64,000 bases of DNA from Pseudomonadota bacterium (lineage in GTDB: Bacteria; Pseudomonadota; Alphaproteobacteria; Acetobacterales; Acetobacteraceae), in NCBI GenBank assembly GCA_019351895.1, contig JABBOH010000016.1, positions 1 through 64,000 of the forward strand. Reading direction: 5' to 3'. A program made the position numbers and the translations under genes. The notes beneath the pieces were generated by a model that saw only the letters and a list, made by a program, of their open reading frames with translations, was not told where the DNA came from and made no database searches. Positions 1 through 10,850 of the stretch are shown here, in pieces. Numbering within the stretch: position 1 is the stretch's first letter; the number at the start of each line of letters is the position of its first letter.

Positions 1-10
1 AGAGAAAATC

Positions 11-85
11 TGGAGCGGGCGAAGGGATTCGAACCCTCGACCCCAACCTTGGCAAGGTTGTGCTCTACCCCTGAGCTACGCCCGC
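11..85 (-). tRNA. tRNA-Gly (anticodon GCC)
   Basis: Read on the minus strand this folds into a full cloverleaf: 7-bp acceptor stem GCGGGCG/CGCCCGC, D arm with GCTC/GAGC, 5-bp anticodon stem CAACC/GGTTG around loop TTGCCAA (anticodon GCC, glycine), a 5-nt variable loop, and a T arm with TTCGAAT. CCA is encoded at the 3' end. The total is 75 nt. The roughly 240 bases from here to the next gene hold no feature I can support. Confidence 0.97.
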
Positions 86-322
86 GCTCCGTGGAGCCGG
101 GTTCTAGGCGGCTTCCCCGCCGATTGCAAGTGCAGTCCGGCCATGCCATCAACCCGCTTCCGGGCCAGCCCGATCTCGCAAGTCGGCCTCTAACTATGCA
201 GCGCTGGCCTCGGCGGCCGAAAGACCAATGCTCGATAAACGGCCCGAACGGGTCACGATCCCGACGATCGACACCATGATCAGAGACGACGACGAAGACC
301 ACAGAGAAACGGACGATCACAG

Positions 323-1255
323 ATGGACCTGATACTCGGTCAAAATGCGACCGCGGGTGGCACCGCCGCCTTCATCATGGATGGCAGCCAAGCCACCTTT
401 ATGAAGGATGTCATCGAAGCATCCCGCCAGACCCCCGTTATCGTCGACTTCTGGGCGACTTGGTGCGGCCCCTGCAAGACGCTCACGCCGACGCTCGAGA
501 AGGTTGTGACTGCCGCCGGGGGACGGGTGCGTCTCGTCAAGATCGATACCGACAAGAACCGCGCCCTCATCCAACAGCTCAGCCAACTCGGGTTGCCTCT
601 CCAGTCCATCCCGACGGTCGCTGCCTTCTGGCAGGGCCAGATCGCCGACCTTTTTCAGGGCGCGCTCCCGGAAAGTGAGGTGCGTCGCTTCGTCGAGGCG
701 CTGCTCAAGCTCGCTGGCGGCACGATGCCGGCGGCCGATCTGCTGGCCGAAGCCCGAGCCGCGTTCGATGAAGGCGATTTCGAGGGGGCCGTCGAACTCT
801 ATCAGGCTCTCCTGGCGGACGAGCCCGAGAAACCCGAAGCATGGGGCGGGCTCATCCGTTGTTTCCTTGCAGCCGGGCGTGAGGATGAGGCAGAGGCGCT
901 TCTCGCCGAGGTGCCGCCCAAGATCGCGGACCATGCCGAGGTCGCGGGTGCCCGCAGCGCTTTGGCCCTGGCGGTCGAGGGCAGGGGAGCGAGCGGGCAG
1001 CTCCGCGAGCTGGAGGCACGGCTGGCCGCCGATACGGCCGATCACCAAGCCCGCTACGACCTGGCGACGGCTTTGAACGCGCTCGACCGGCGCGATGAAG
1101 CCGCCGATGCTCTGCTCGAGATCATGAAGCGGCAGCGCGGCTGGAACGAGGATGCGGCCCGCCTCCAGTTGTTGAAGCTTTTCGAGGCTTGGGGCCTTGA
1201 AGACCCGACGACGATCGCCGCGCGCCGCCGGCTATCCGCCCTGCTGTTCAGCTGA
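323..1255 (+). CDS. cnoX: CnoX/YbbN-type thioredoxin-TPR co-chaperone
   Basis: A 310-residue protein with an N-terminal thioredoxin fold and a C-terminal helical tetratricopeptide region. The active site WCGPC lies at residues 47-51, with the cis-proline SIPT near 95-98. From about 135 onward there are repeated helix pairs rich in A, L, E and D, typical of YbbN/CnoX. The family protects substrates from overoxidation and hands them to chaperonin. E. coli CnoX has lost one active cysteine, whereas this protein keeps both, as reported for Caulobacter, so thiol-disulfide activity is expected. It begins a tight + strand run: the next start is 3 bases after its stop. An internal ATG at 377 could be the true start, because the first 18 residues are not conserved-looking. 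Confidence 0.88.
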   Translation: MDLILGQNATAGGTAAFIMDGSQATFMKDVIEASRQTPVIVDFWATWCGPCKTLTPTLEKVVTAAGGRVRLVKIDTDKNRALIQQLSQLGLPLQSIPTVAAFWQGQIADLFQGALPESEVRRFVEALLKLAGGTMPAADLLAEARAAFDEGDFEGAVELYQALLADEPEKPEAWGGLIRCFLAAGREDEAEALLAEVPPKIADHAEVAGARSALALAVEGRGASGQLRELEARLAADTADHQARYDLATALNALDRRDEAADALLEIMKRQRGWNEDAARLQLLKLFEAWGLEDPTTIAARRRLSALLFS

Positions 1256-1257
1256 TC

Positions 1258-1938
1258 ATGGGCAAGGGAATGCTGCCGTTCCAGCCGGCGCTCGGCGAGA
1301 TCGAGCAGAGCGTCGCGGTTTTTCCGCTGCCGGGTGCGATGCTCCTGCCGCACGGCCGCATTCCCCTCAACATCTTCGAGCCGCGCTACCTCGCCCTTGT
1401 CGAGGATGCGCTCGGCGCCGGCCGCATGTTCGGCATGATACAGCCCGACAGCCTCAAGCCGCCCGTGACGAACGGGCCGGCGGTGTTCAGCGTCGGCTGT
1501 CTGGGGCGGATCACCTCCTTCACCGAGACGGAGGATGGCCGTATCGTCCTCTCGCTTCTGGGCGTCATCCGCTTCTCGGTGGTTGAGGAACTGGAGATGA
1601 GGCACGGCTACCGCCGCATGCGGATCGAGGTGAGCCCATACGCGGGCGATCTCGACCCGCCCTCCAACGACATCGCCCTGCCCCGAAAGGCGCTGCTCTC
1701 GGCGCTTCGCGGCTATTTCGATCGCCAGGGCCTGACGGCCGATTGGAACGCGATCGGCGAGATGGACGACGCGACCTTGCTCACCGCGCTCTGCATGATG
1801 TGCCCCTTCGCGCCCTCGGAGAAGCAGGCATTGCTGGAGGCCGCGTCTCCGGCCGAGCGTATCCAGATCCTGCAGGCTCTGCTCGAGTTCGGACTGCATG
1901 GTCAGGAGTCTGAGGGCGGCGCGCCTCGCCTCAGCTGA
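1258..1938 (+). CDS. LON substrate-binding domain protein
   Basis: A 226-residue protein resembling only the N-terminal substrate-binding (PUA-like) domain of Lon protease; there is no ATPase or peptidase part. The opening 'VAVFPLPGAMLLPHGRIPL' followed by 'IFEPRYLALVEDAL' is the family hallmark. A stretch near 165-175 (NAIGEMDDATLLTALCMM) is also typical of the alphaproteobacterial stand-alone form. Its biochemical role is unknown; a link to proteolysis or protein quality control is inference from the domain and from the cnoX gene just upstream. The start 3 bases after cnoX and the Trm112 gene 12 bases downstream suggest one transcript. Confidence 0.85.
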   Translation: MGKGMLPFQPALGEIEQSVAVFPLPGAMLLPHGRIPLNIFEPRYLALVEDALGAGRMFGMIQPDSLKPPVTNGPAVFSVGCLGRITSFTETEDGRIVLSLLGVIRFSVVEELEMRHGYRRMRIEVSPYAGDLDPPSNDIALPRKALLSALRGYFDRQGLTADWNAIGEMDDATLLTALCMMCPFAPSEKQALLEAASPAERIQILQALLEFGLHGQESEGGAPRLS

Positions 1939-1950
1939 AGGAGATCACCC

Positions 1951-2187
1951 ATGAGTGACACCAAGGGCGAAGATGCGGACGAGGTGCCGGCGTCTGATGC
2001 CGCGCCGCCTCAGCAGGCCGTCGATCCGCGCCTGCTCGAAATCCTTGTCTGCCCGCTGACGAAGCAGCCGCTGGTCTATGACCGGACGCGGAACGAGTTG
2101 ATCAGCCGTGCCGCGGGCCTTGCTTATCCTATCCGCGGCGGCATCCCGATCATGCTGCCCGATGAGGCGCGGCCTCTGGACGCCTGA
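1951..2187 (+). CDS. Trm112 family protein (YcaR-like)
   Basis: A 78-residue protein whose core from about residue 26 ([20 protein letters not shown]) and ending '[19 protein letters not shown]' matches the bacterial Trm112/YcaR family. A preceding AAGGAGAT box supports the ATG. Eukaryotic Trm112 activates methyltransferases; the bacterial role is not settled. It has a single cysteine, so it lacks the four-cysteine zinc knuckle of longer relatives. The N-terminal 25 residues are acidic and low-complexity. It is last in the cnoX - LON-domain - Trm112 run and meets the FUSC gene tail to tail with only 6 bases between. Confidence 0.88.
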   Translation: MSDTKGEDADEVPASDAAPPQQAVDPRLLEILVCPLTKQPLVYDRTRNELISRAAGLAYPIRGGIPIMLPDEARPLDA

Positions 2188-2193
2188 TCCGGC

Positions 2194-4299
2194 TCAGCCG
2201 CCGAGCTTGGGCATGGTCCCGGCGATCAGCTCGATTTGGCGCGCGATCCGAATCAAACCGTCCGCGACAGGATCCTCAGCCGGCGTATGCAGAGGCGGCC
2301 TGGGTGGAAGCTGGAAGGCGTCACGGCCAGCTTGGGCCGACCCCAGGATGATCGCGCTGCTGTCGCGGATCCAGGCGCGCCACGCCGTTAGGTCCGCGGC
2401 CGGGAGCAGCGGCTCGGTACCCTCCGCCGCGTCCGCCTCCCGCATGATGCGGATGACGCTGAGCCGCCCCGCGATGCGGCGCAACGCCGCGTCGATGGTG
2501 AGCGCGGCGTTCAGATGGCTGCCCGTCACCAGCCTCGGTTCCAGGATGCTGCGGCTCAAGGCCGATTCGAGCGTATTGCTGGCGATCCCGGCCTGCCGGC
2601 GTGCGGCATCGGATTGTGCGGAAGGATGCTCGCCGAGAAGTTCGCCCAGCACCGCATCGGCCGAGGCCGCGTGGGCGGCGATGGCCGCCCGCACCTCCGC
2701 GACCGCCCGTTGCGGCTGACGGCCCGGCCATAGGGCAAGGCTGCAGAGCAGAGCCATGACACCGCCAAGCAACGTGTAGAGGGCTCGCATCATTGCGATG
2801 TAGATCTCCGAGGCGCCGGGCGTCCCGGATTCCACCAGCAGAATGATCATCGGCGTCAGCGCGCTCAGGAAGAGTCCGAAGCTGACCTTCCGTAAAGTGA
2901 AGGCGATGACCGCAAGCGGAAACATCGCGAGGCTGACGGTCATCGGCGTGTGGAGCGCCAAGCTCAACAGCGAGGCGATCAGACCTCCGAGCACCGTGCC
3001 GCCGATGCGCTCCAGCATCCGCTGCCAGGTCAGGCTGAAATGCGGCTGCATCGTCATCAGCAGCGTGATGGTCAGCCAGCGTTCATATTCGTGCTCGTGA
3101 TGGAGCGTGTAGGCGAGACAGGCGGTCGCAGCGACACCCGCCATCGCCGCATGCCGCAGATGGGACGAGTTGCGATGGAGGTTGGCGCTGATCGGCCCGA
3201 GCAGCCGCTCCCGCCATGAGAGCGCGGAGCGGCCGTCCGGCAAGGTCCCGGCCCGGAGATTCTCGGGCGCGGTCAGGGTGGCGGCGACCGAGAGCCGTTC
3301 TGTGATCGTCTCGATGAGCCTGCGGAGCGGGTCGTGCTCATTTAGCCCGGCGACGTAGCCGCGGATGCCGTCCAGGCTCTTTTTGAGCCGAGCCGCGTCC
3401 GGAGCCTCGTCCGTGTCGACGCTGTGCGCGATGACCAGCAACTCGTTGCGGAGGTGGCGTAGCGCCCGTATTGCAGCCGCTGGCTCCGCAATCGATCGAG
3501 CCTCGAGAATATCGGCGACCCCACTGAGTGCGCCGAAGGCCTGGTCCGCTGCCTCCAACCTCAACCAAGCCCGCGCCACGCGGGGGCCGCCCCCGCCTTG
3601 CGTGCGTGCGAGCGCCAAAACATTTGCGCGGGCAGATTCGATGGCAGCCCGGCCGTTGCCACGAAAGCTGCGTCCGTTCAGCTCCCAGCGGGCGGCGGCC
3701 TCAGCCTTGCCCATCCCGGCCGCCAGGATCTCGCGCATATCCTGCGCCATCGCCGCGAGTGCGCGGTAGCAATCGCCAATCGCGCGGCGGAAGGGGGCTG
3801 TGGTCTGGATGCGCCAGATGAGGCTCGTGAGCACGATGGCCCAGAGCGAGCCGGCGCAGAACATGCCCCCGGACACGAGGGCGGATCTCAGGCTGGGCTG
3901 CGGGATATCGACCGCGACGACGATCCAGACGGAGAGCAGATTGCCGACCTGCATGCCCGAGGGTCCGTAGACTCGGGCGAAGCTCGTGGCGAAAATCGCG
4001 AGTCCCGCGAGTGGCACGGCGATGAGAAGGCCCTCGGCGCGGGCGAGGCCGAATACGACGCCGGCAGCCGCGCCCAGCAGGGAGAACGCGAGCAGCGGCG
4101 GCAGCCGCTCCTGACCGGGCGTGCCCGCATCCGCGAGGCAGGTGAGGAGCGAGCCGAGCGCGGTCAGCAGAAGGAGCGGGAAGTTCAGCCAGGCATGCAG
4201 GACGACGATCGCGGCGACCGAGAGGCCGGCGCGAAGTCCCTCCTGCACGCTGAATTCGCCGCGGTTGAGCGCGAAGGAGGATCGCGTGAGGTCAGCCAC
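2194..4299 (-). CDS. FUSC family membrane transporter
   Basis: A 701-residue inner-membrane protein of the fusaric acid resistance / aromatic acid exporter (FUSC, AaeB-like) superfamily. Two hydrophobic blocks flank a soluble helical middle. The first (about residues 25-165) holds several membrane segments. The second (about 380-525) starts at 'AAMAGVAATACLAYTLHH' and contains the family-typical 'MQPHFSLTWQRMLERIGGT' with 'GGLIAS' just after. The C-terminal 175 residues are soluble. The substrate cannot be read from sequence; efflux of organic acids is known for relatives. No membrane-fusion or outer-membrane partner lies beside it, so it may work alone or with a partner elsewhere. Confidence 0.82.
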   Translation of the reverse strand: MADLTRSSFALNRGEFSVQEGLRAGLSVAAIVVLHAWLNFPLLLLTALGSLLTCLADAGTPGQERLPPLLAFSLLGAAAGVVFGLARAEGLLIAVPLAGLAIFATSFARVYGPSGMQVGNLLSVWIVVAVDIPQPSLRSALVSGGMFCAGSLWAIVLTSLIWRIQTTAPFRRAIGDCYRALAAMAQDMREILAAGMGKAEAAARWELNGRSFRGNGRAAIESARANVLALARTQGGGGPRVARAWLRLEAADQAFGALSGVADILEARSIAEPAAAIRALRHLRNELLVIAHSVDTDEAPDAARLKKSLDGIRGYVAGLNEHDPLRRLIETITERLSVAATLTAPENLRAGTLPDGRSALSWRERLLGPISANLHRNSSHLRHAAMAGVAATACLAYTLHHEHEYERWLTITLLMTMQPHFSLTWQRMLERIGGTVLGGLIASLLSLALHTPMTVSLAMFPLAVIAFTLRKVSFGLFLSALTPMIILLVESGTPGASEIYIAMMRALYTLLGGVMALLCSLALWPGRQPQRAVAEVRAAIAAHAASADAVLGELLGEHPSAQSDAARRQAGIASNTLESALSRSILEPRLVTGSHLNAALTIDAALRRIAGRLSVIRIMREADAAEGTEPLLPAADLTAWRAWIRDSSAIILGSAQAGRDAFQLPPRPPLHTPAEDPVADGLIRIARQIELIAGTMPKLGG

Positions 4300-4364
4300 G
4301 ACTACCGGTTATTGTTGGTATTGCTTAGGCCCGCGCCACTCTCATGACGCAGGCCGAGACACGG

Positions 4365-4390
4365 GGGGCGCCCGGCGAACCGCGCGCCCC
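4365..4390 (-). terminator. GC-rich hairpin after acnA
   Basis: On the minus strand a GGGGCGC/GCGCCCC stem (7 bp) encloses an inner CGG-TTCG-CCG hairpin, starting 10 bases after the acnA stop. No T-run follows, so it may be a processing or stabilising hairpin, or a weak terminator, between acnA and the FUSC gene. Confidence 0.5.
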
Positions 4391-4399
4391 AGGAGACGT

Positions 4400-7093
<2,694 letters not shown>

Positions 7094-7325
7094 GCTGCTG
7101 TGTCCCTTGCGGAGGAGCCCTCCCGCATCGCGGGTAGGCGCCACGAATTCCATAGCGGCTTAAACCATACCCACCTGCCGGGGTCCACGCCGCACCGCGC
7201 AATCGTCAGGCGTTCGTGCTGCAGGTGCGAGCGATGCGCCGTCCTCTAGCTTTTTGCTTCCGTGCGCGTCTTTATCGCGGCAGGAATGAAACTGAGCGTT
7301 GGGCGCTCCAATAGGCGGATCAGGC

Positions 7326-7931
7326 GTGCTTGAGGTCAGGAGCGTGGCGGCCTTCCGCGGGGATCATCTGGTTTTCGAGGATATATCCTTTCGCCTGCAG
7401 CCGGGCGATGCGCTCGTTCTGGTGGGCCGCAACGGCTCAGGCAAGACGACACTGCTCCGGCTGGTGGCGGGGCTCATGCCACGGACGGCGGGGGATGTGC
7501 TTTGGGAGGGGCAGGATGCGCTCGCCGATTTGCCAGCGCATGGTCTGCGGCTCGCCTATCTCGGCCATCAGGATGCGCTGAAGCTCGGGCTCACGGCGGC
7601 CGAAAATCTGGGGCTCTGGGCGCGCGGACCGCAGCCGGGCCGCATCGCGGCCGTCGAAGCGGCGCTCGAGGCCGTTGGTCTCGCCGATCTCGCGCATCTG
7701 CCCGCCCGGATGCTGTCGGCAGGGCAGCGCCGCCGTGTTTCGATCGCCCGGCTGCTGGTTTCGGGCGCGGTGCTGTGGCTGTTGGATGAACCGACGACCG
7801 CGCTCGACATCGCCTCCATCGAACGGCTGGGCCGTCTCGCGGCGGCGCATCGCGCGGGGGGAGGCATGGTGATGGCGGCGACGCATCTCGACCTGCCCCT
7901 GCCGGATGCAGCCGAGCTCAGCCTGTCGTGA
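7326..7931 (+). CDS. ccmA: Heme exporter ATP-binding protein CcmA
   Basis: The ATPase subunit of the CcmAB(C) ABC complex that releases holo-CcmE for cytochrome c maturation. Visible motifs are Walker A 'GRNGSGKTT', Q-loop 'LGHQDALK', the degenerate ABC signature 'LSAGQRRRVSIAR', Walker B 'LWLLDEPTTALD' and the switch 'AATH'. From the GTG at 7326 it is 201 residues, normal for CcmA; a TTG at 7299 in the same frame would add nine residues. Its TGA overlaps the GTG of ccmB. The divergent gene is acnA, so 7094-7325 must hold both promoters. Confidence 0.93.
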   Translation: MLEVRSVAAFRGDHLVFEDISFRLQPGDALVLVGRNGSGKTTLLRLVAGLMPRTAGDVLWEGQDALADLPAHGLRLAYLGHQDALKLGLTAAENLGLWARGPQPGRIAAVEAALEAVGLADLAHLPARMLSAGQRRRVSIARLLVSGAVLWLLDEPTTALDIASIERLGRLAAAHRAGGGMVMAATHLDLPLPDAAELSLS

Positions 7932-8596
7932 CTGCCGCCATGATTCGCATCCTGGCGCGGGAGGTGCGGCTATCGCTGCGCCACGGTGCCGACACCCTGG
8001 CCGTGCTGCTGTTCTTCGTCCTCGCCGCGGGCCTGTTCCCGCTGGCCGTTGGGCCGGAGCCGCGCCTGCTCGGCCGGCTGGCGCCGGGCACCATCTGGGT
8101 CTGCGCGCTGCTCGCGGCGCTCCTGCCGCTCGACCGGCTTTTCGGCGCCGATTACGAGGACGGGACGCTCGACCAGCTTCTGCTCTCCGGCCTGCCGCCC
8201 TCGCTCATGGCGCTGGCCAAGGCGGCGGCGCATTGGGTGACGACCGGCCTGCCGCTGCTGATCGTCGCCGGGCCGGTCGCGATCATGCTGCGCATGCCGC
8301 CGGCCGGCCTCGGGCCGCTGCTGCTCGGGCTTCTGCCGGGAACGGTCACCCTGTCGCTGCTCGGCACGACGGGGGCGGCGCTCGTCATCGGCGCGCGGCG
8401 CGGCGGCGTCCTGCTGCCGCTGCTTGTGCTGCCGCTCGCGACGCCCGTTCTTATCTTCGGTGCCGCCGCCGCCGGTGCCTCGCTCACCGGCCGTTCCGCG
8501 CGGCCCGAGTTGCTGCTGCTCACCGCGCTCCTGGTTCTGGCCTTGCCGCTATGCCCGATCGCCGCCGGGGCGGCGGCGCGGGCGGCGGCGGAGTAG
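7928..8596 (+). CDS. ccmB: Heme exporter membrane protein CcmB
   Basis: A 222-residue, six-helix membrane permease subunit of the CcmABCD complex in system I cytochrome c biogenesis. The N-terminus 'REVRLSLRHGADTLAVLLF' followed by 'LFPLAVGPEP', and the 'ALLPLDRLFGADYEDGTLDQLL' region, are the family hallmarks. The GTG start overlaps the ccmA stop (GTGA); an in-frame ATG at 7940 is the alternative. In related genomes ccmC, ccmD and ccmE usually follow; here ccmB is followed by the remains of a sugar-porter gene, so the rest of the system must be elsewhere. Confidence 0.93.
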   Translation: MTAAMIRILAREVRLSLRHGADTLAVLLFFVLAAGLFPLAVGPEPRLLGRLAPGTIWVCALLAALLPLDRLFGADYEDGTLDQLLLSGLPPSLMALAKAAAHWVTTGLPLLIVAGPVAIMLRMPPAGLGPLLLGLLPGTVTLSLLGTTGAALVIGARRGGVLLPLLVLPLATPVLIFGAAAAGASLTGRSARPELLLLTALLVLALPLCPIAAGAAARAAAE

Positions 8597-8646
8597 CCGG
8601 CGGCGGGCTGCGGCGGGCAACGCGCGGAGGGCGCGCGTTTAGATAA

Positions 8647-8844
8647 GCGTGCAGCGGCTTCTCCGGCACCTTTACGCCCGCCACATCCCCTGGCAGGGAT
8701 GTGACCTTCTGGATCTATGCGGGCTTCGCGGTGCTCGCCATCCTGTTCGTTTGGAAGTTCGTGCCGGAGACGAAGGAGCGCCCGCTCGAAAGCGTCGGCG
8801 CCTATTGGAAGAACGGCCGGCGCTGGCCGGAGCCGGCGGAGTAG
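8647..8844 (+). pseudogene. 3' remnant of a sugar-porter family MFS transporter
   Basis: From about 8701 the + strand reads 'VTFWIYAGFAVLAILFVWKF', then directly 'VPETKERPLESV' and an RW-rich tail ending at a stop at 8842-8844. This is the last transmembrane helix plus the PETK motif and cytoplasmic tail of a sugar-porter family major facilitator. Only about 47-60 residues of an expected 450-500 remain. In frame upstream a stop stands at 8644-8646 and the residues in between no longer resemble a transporter. There is no start with a ribosome site. It is a decayed gene end, not a small protein. It shares no obvious similarity at the tail with the intact MFS gene at 16619. Confidence 0.75.
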
Positions 8845-8848
8845 GAGC

Positions 8849-8884
8849 CCACCCGCCAGCGCTTCCGAGGGCGCTGGCGGGTGG
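8849..8884. terminator. 14-bp hairpin between transporter remnant and amtB
   Basis: A perfect inverted repeat with 14-bp arms (CCACCCGCCAGCGC and its complement) and an 8-base loop, immediately after both the remnant's stop and, on the other strand, the amtB stop. There is no T-run, but position and strength suit a bidirectional transcription stop or mRNA 3' end. Confidence 0.65.
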
Positions 8885-8891
8885 CCGCGGA

Positions 8892-10229
8892 TCAGACGAT
8901 CTGCTCGCCGTGCAGGGTGATGTCCATGCCCTCGACTTCCTCGTCCTTCGTGATGCGAAGGCCGATCGTGATGTCGATGATCTTGAGCAGCACGAAAGAC
9001 ATGCCGCCGCTCCAGGCAAGGGTCGCCAGCACGCCATAGCACTGGATCAGGAGTTGGTGGGCGCTGCCACCCGCTCCGCCGTAGAGCGGGCCGAACGCAA
9101 AGACGCCGGTCAGGAGCGCACCAATGATCCCGCCCACGCCATGCACGCCCCAACAGTCCAGGCTGTCGTCATAGCCGAAGTAGTTCTTGACCGTGGTCGA
9201 GCAGAAGTAGCAGCCGACGCCGGCGGCGACGCCAATGATGATCGACGGCCCCGGCAGCACGAAGCCCGAGGCGGGGGTAATCGCGACGAGACCCGCGACC
9301 GCGCCCGAAACGATGCCGAGCAGGCTCGGCTTGCCCTTCGTCATCCACTCCGAGAACATCCAACCAAGGGCGGCGGCGGCGGTCGCGATCTGCGTCGCGG
9401 CCATCGCCATGCCCGCGCGGCCGTTGGCGGCGACCGCCGATCCGGCGTTGAAGCCGAACCAGCCGACCCACAGCAGGCTCGCGCCGATCATGGCGTAGCC
9501 GACGTTATAGGGATGCATGTTGTCGTGCCCGTAGCCGACGCGCTTGCCGAGCACCAGCGCGCACATCAGACCGGCGACACCGGCGTTGATATGCACGACG
9601 GTGCCTCCCGCGAAGTCGAGGACGCCCATCGCGCCGGCCCAGCCGGTCGTCGACCATGCCCAATGCGCGATCGGGCTGTAGACGATGATCGACCACAGCA
9701 CCATGAAGATGCACATGGCGCTGAACTTCATGCGATCGGCGAAGGCGCCGCAGATCAGCGCCGGAGTGATGATCGCGAAGGTCATCTGGAACATCATGTA
9801 GACGCTCTCGGGGATCGTCGTATCGACGGTCCCGCCCAGCATGAAGTCCTTGTCCCAGGTCTTGCCGAAGCCCTGCAGCATGAATTGCGACAGATCGCCG
9901 ACATAGGCGTTGCCGGCCGTGAAGGCGAGGCTGTAGCCGATGACGCACCAGACGATGGTGATGAGGCAGCAGATCGCGAAGGACTGCATGAGCGTCGCCA
10001 GCACGTTCTTCTTGCGCACCATGCCGGCGTAGAAAAGCGCCAGTCCCGGGATCGTCATGAGCAGCACGAGCGCCGTGCTGCTCAGCATCCATGCCGTGTT
10101 GCCGGTATCGATCTTCGGCGCGTCGGCAGCCTGTGCAGGCGAAGCGAGCCAGAGCAGGGAGAGGGCGAACAGCCCCGTCAGCATTGGCAGTTGCGCGCCG
10201 AGGCGACGCGGTCGCGATGGTCCAGTCAT
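8892..10229 (-). CDS. amtB: Ammonium transporter AmtB
   Basis: A 445-residue Amt/Rh channel with a cleavable-looking signal sequence (hydrophobic core about 16-30, then ASPAQA-A) and 11 expected membrane helices. Conserved landmarks are 'WMLSSTALVLLMTIPGLALFY', 'ICGAFADRMKF', the first pore histidine in 'TVVHINAGVAGL', and the second in 'CWGVHGVGGIIGA'. A good AAAGGAAA box stands before the ATG. It lies 11 bases after glnK on the same strand: the classic nitrogen-regulated glnK-amtB pair, in which the PII protein plugs the channel when nitrogen is plentiful. Confidence 0.96.
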   Translation of the reverse strand: MTGPSRPRRLGAQLPMLTGLFALSLLWLASPAQAADAPKIDTGNTAWMLSSTALVLLMTIPGLALFYAGMVRKKNVLATLMQSFAICCLITIVWCVIGYSLAFTAGNAYVGDLSQFMLQGFGKTWDKDFMLGGTVDTTIPESVYMMFQMTFAIITPALICGAFADRMKFSAMCIFMVLWSIIVYSPIAHWAWSTTGWAGAMGVLDFAGGTVVHINAGVAGLMCALVLGKRVGYGHDNMHPYNVGYAMIGASLLWVGWFGFNAGSAVAANGRAGMAMAATQIATAAAALGWMFSEWMTKGKPSLLGIVSGAVAGLVAITPASGFVLPGPSIIIGVAAGVGCYFCSTTVKNYFGYDDSLDCWGVHGVGGIIGALLTGVFAFGPLYGGAGGSAHQLLIQCYGVLATLAWSGGMSFVLLKIIDITIGLRITKDEEVEGMDITLHGEQIV

Positions 10230-10240
10230 GGAGTTTTCCT

Positions 10241-10594
<354 letters not shown>

Positions 10595-10660
10595 TTAAGT
10601 ATTCGTCTTGGCCCGCCGGCTTGGCTGAGGCTCGCGTCGCTTTAACCTACTCAGTGCCTA

Positions 10661-10676
10661 TTCAAATCCTGTGCCA
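10661..10676 (-). promoter_or_regulatory. Possible sigma-54 promoter of glnK-amtB
   Basis: Minus strand TGGCAC-AGGAT-TTGAA matches the -24/-12 consensus TGGCAC-N5-TTGCA with exact spacing and a perfect -24 half; the -12 half has A instead of C after TTG. It lies 82 bases upstream of the glnK ATG, where an NtrC-controlled promoter is expected. Confidence 0.5.
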
Positions 10677-10850
10677 TGTCCGTTTGGGGATGGTGAGGCC
10701 GCACCTTTGAGGGATGCCCGAAGCTCGGCACCGCAGATTGCACGAATTACAGGCAGGATAACTATCGCGGTGACGGAAGGTTTAGGCGCGGCCGTCTTCC
10801 GCCCCTCGGCCTCCCGACCCTATAGAAGCCTGGACAACGACGGATTCTCC

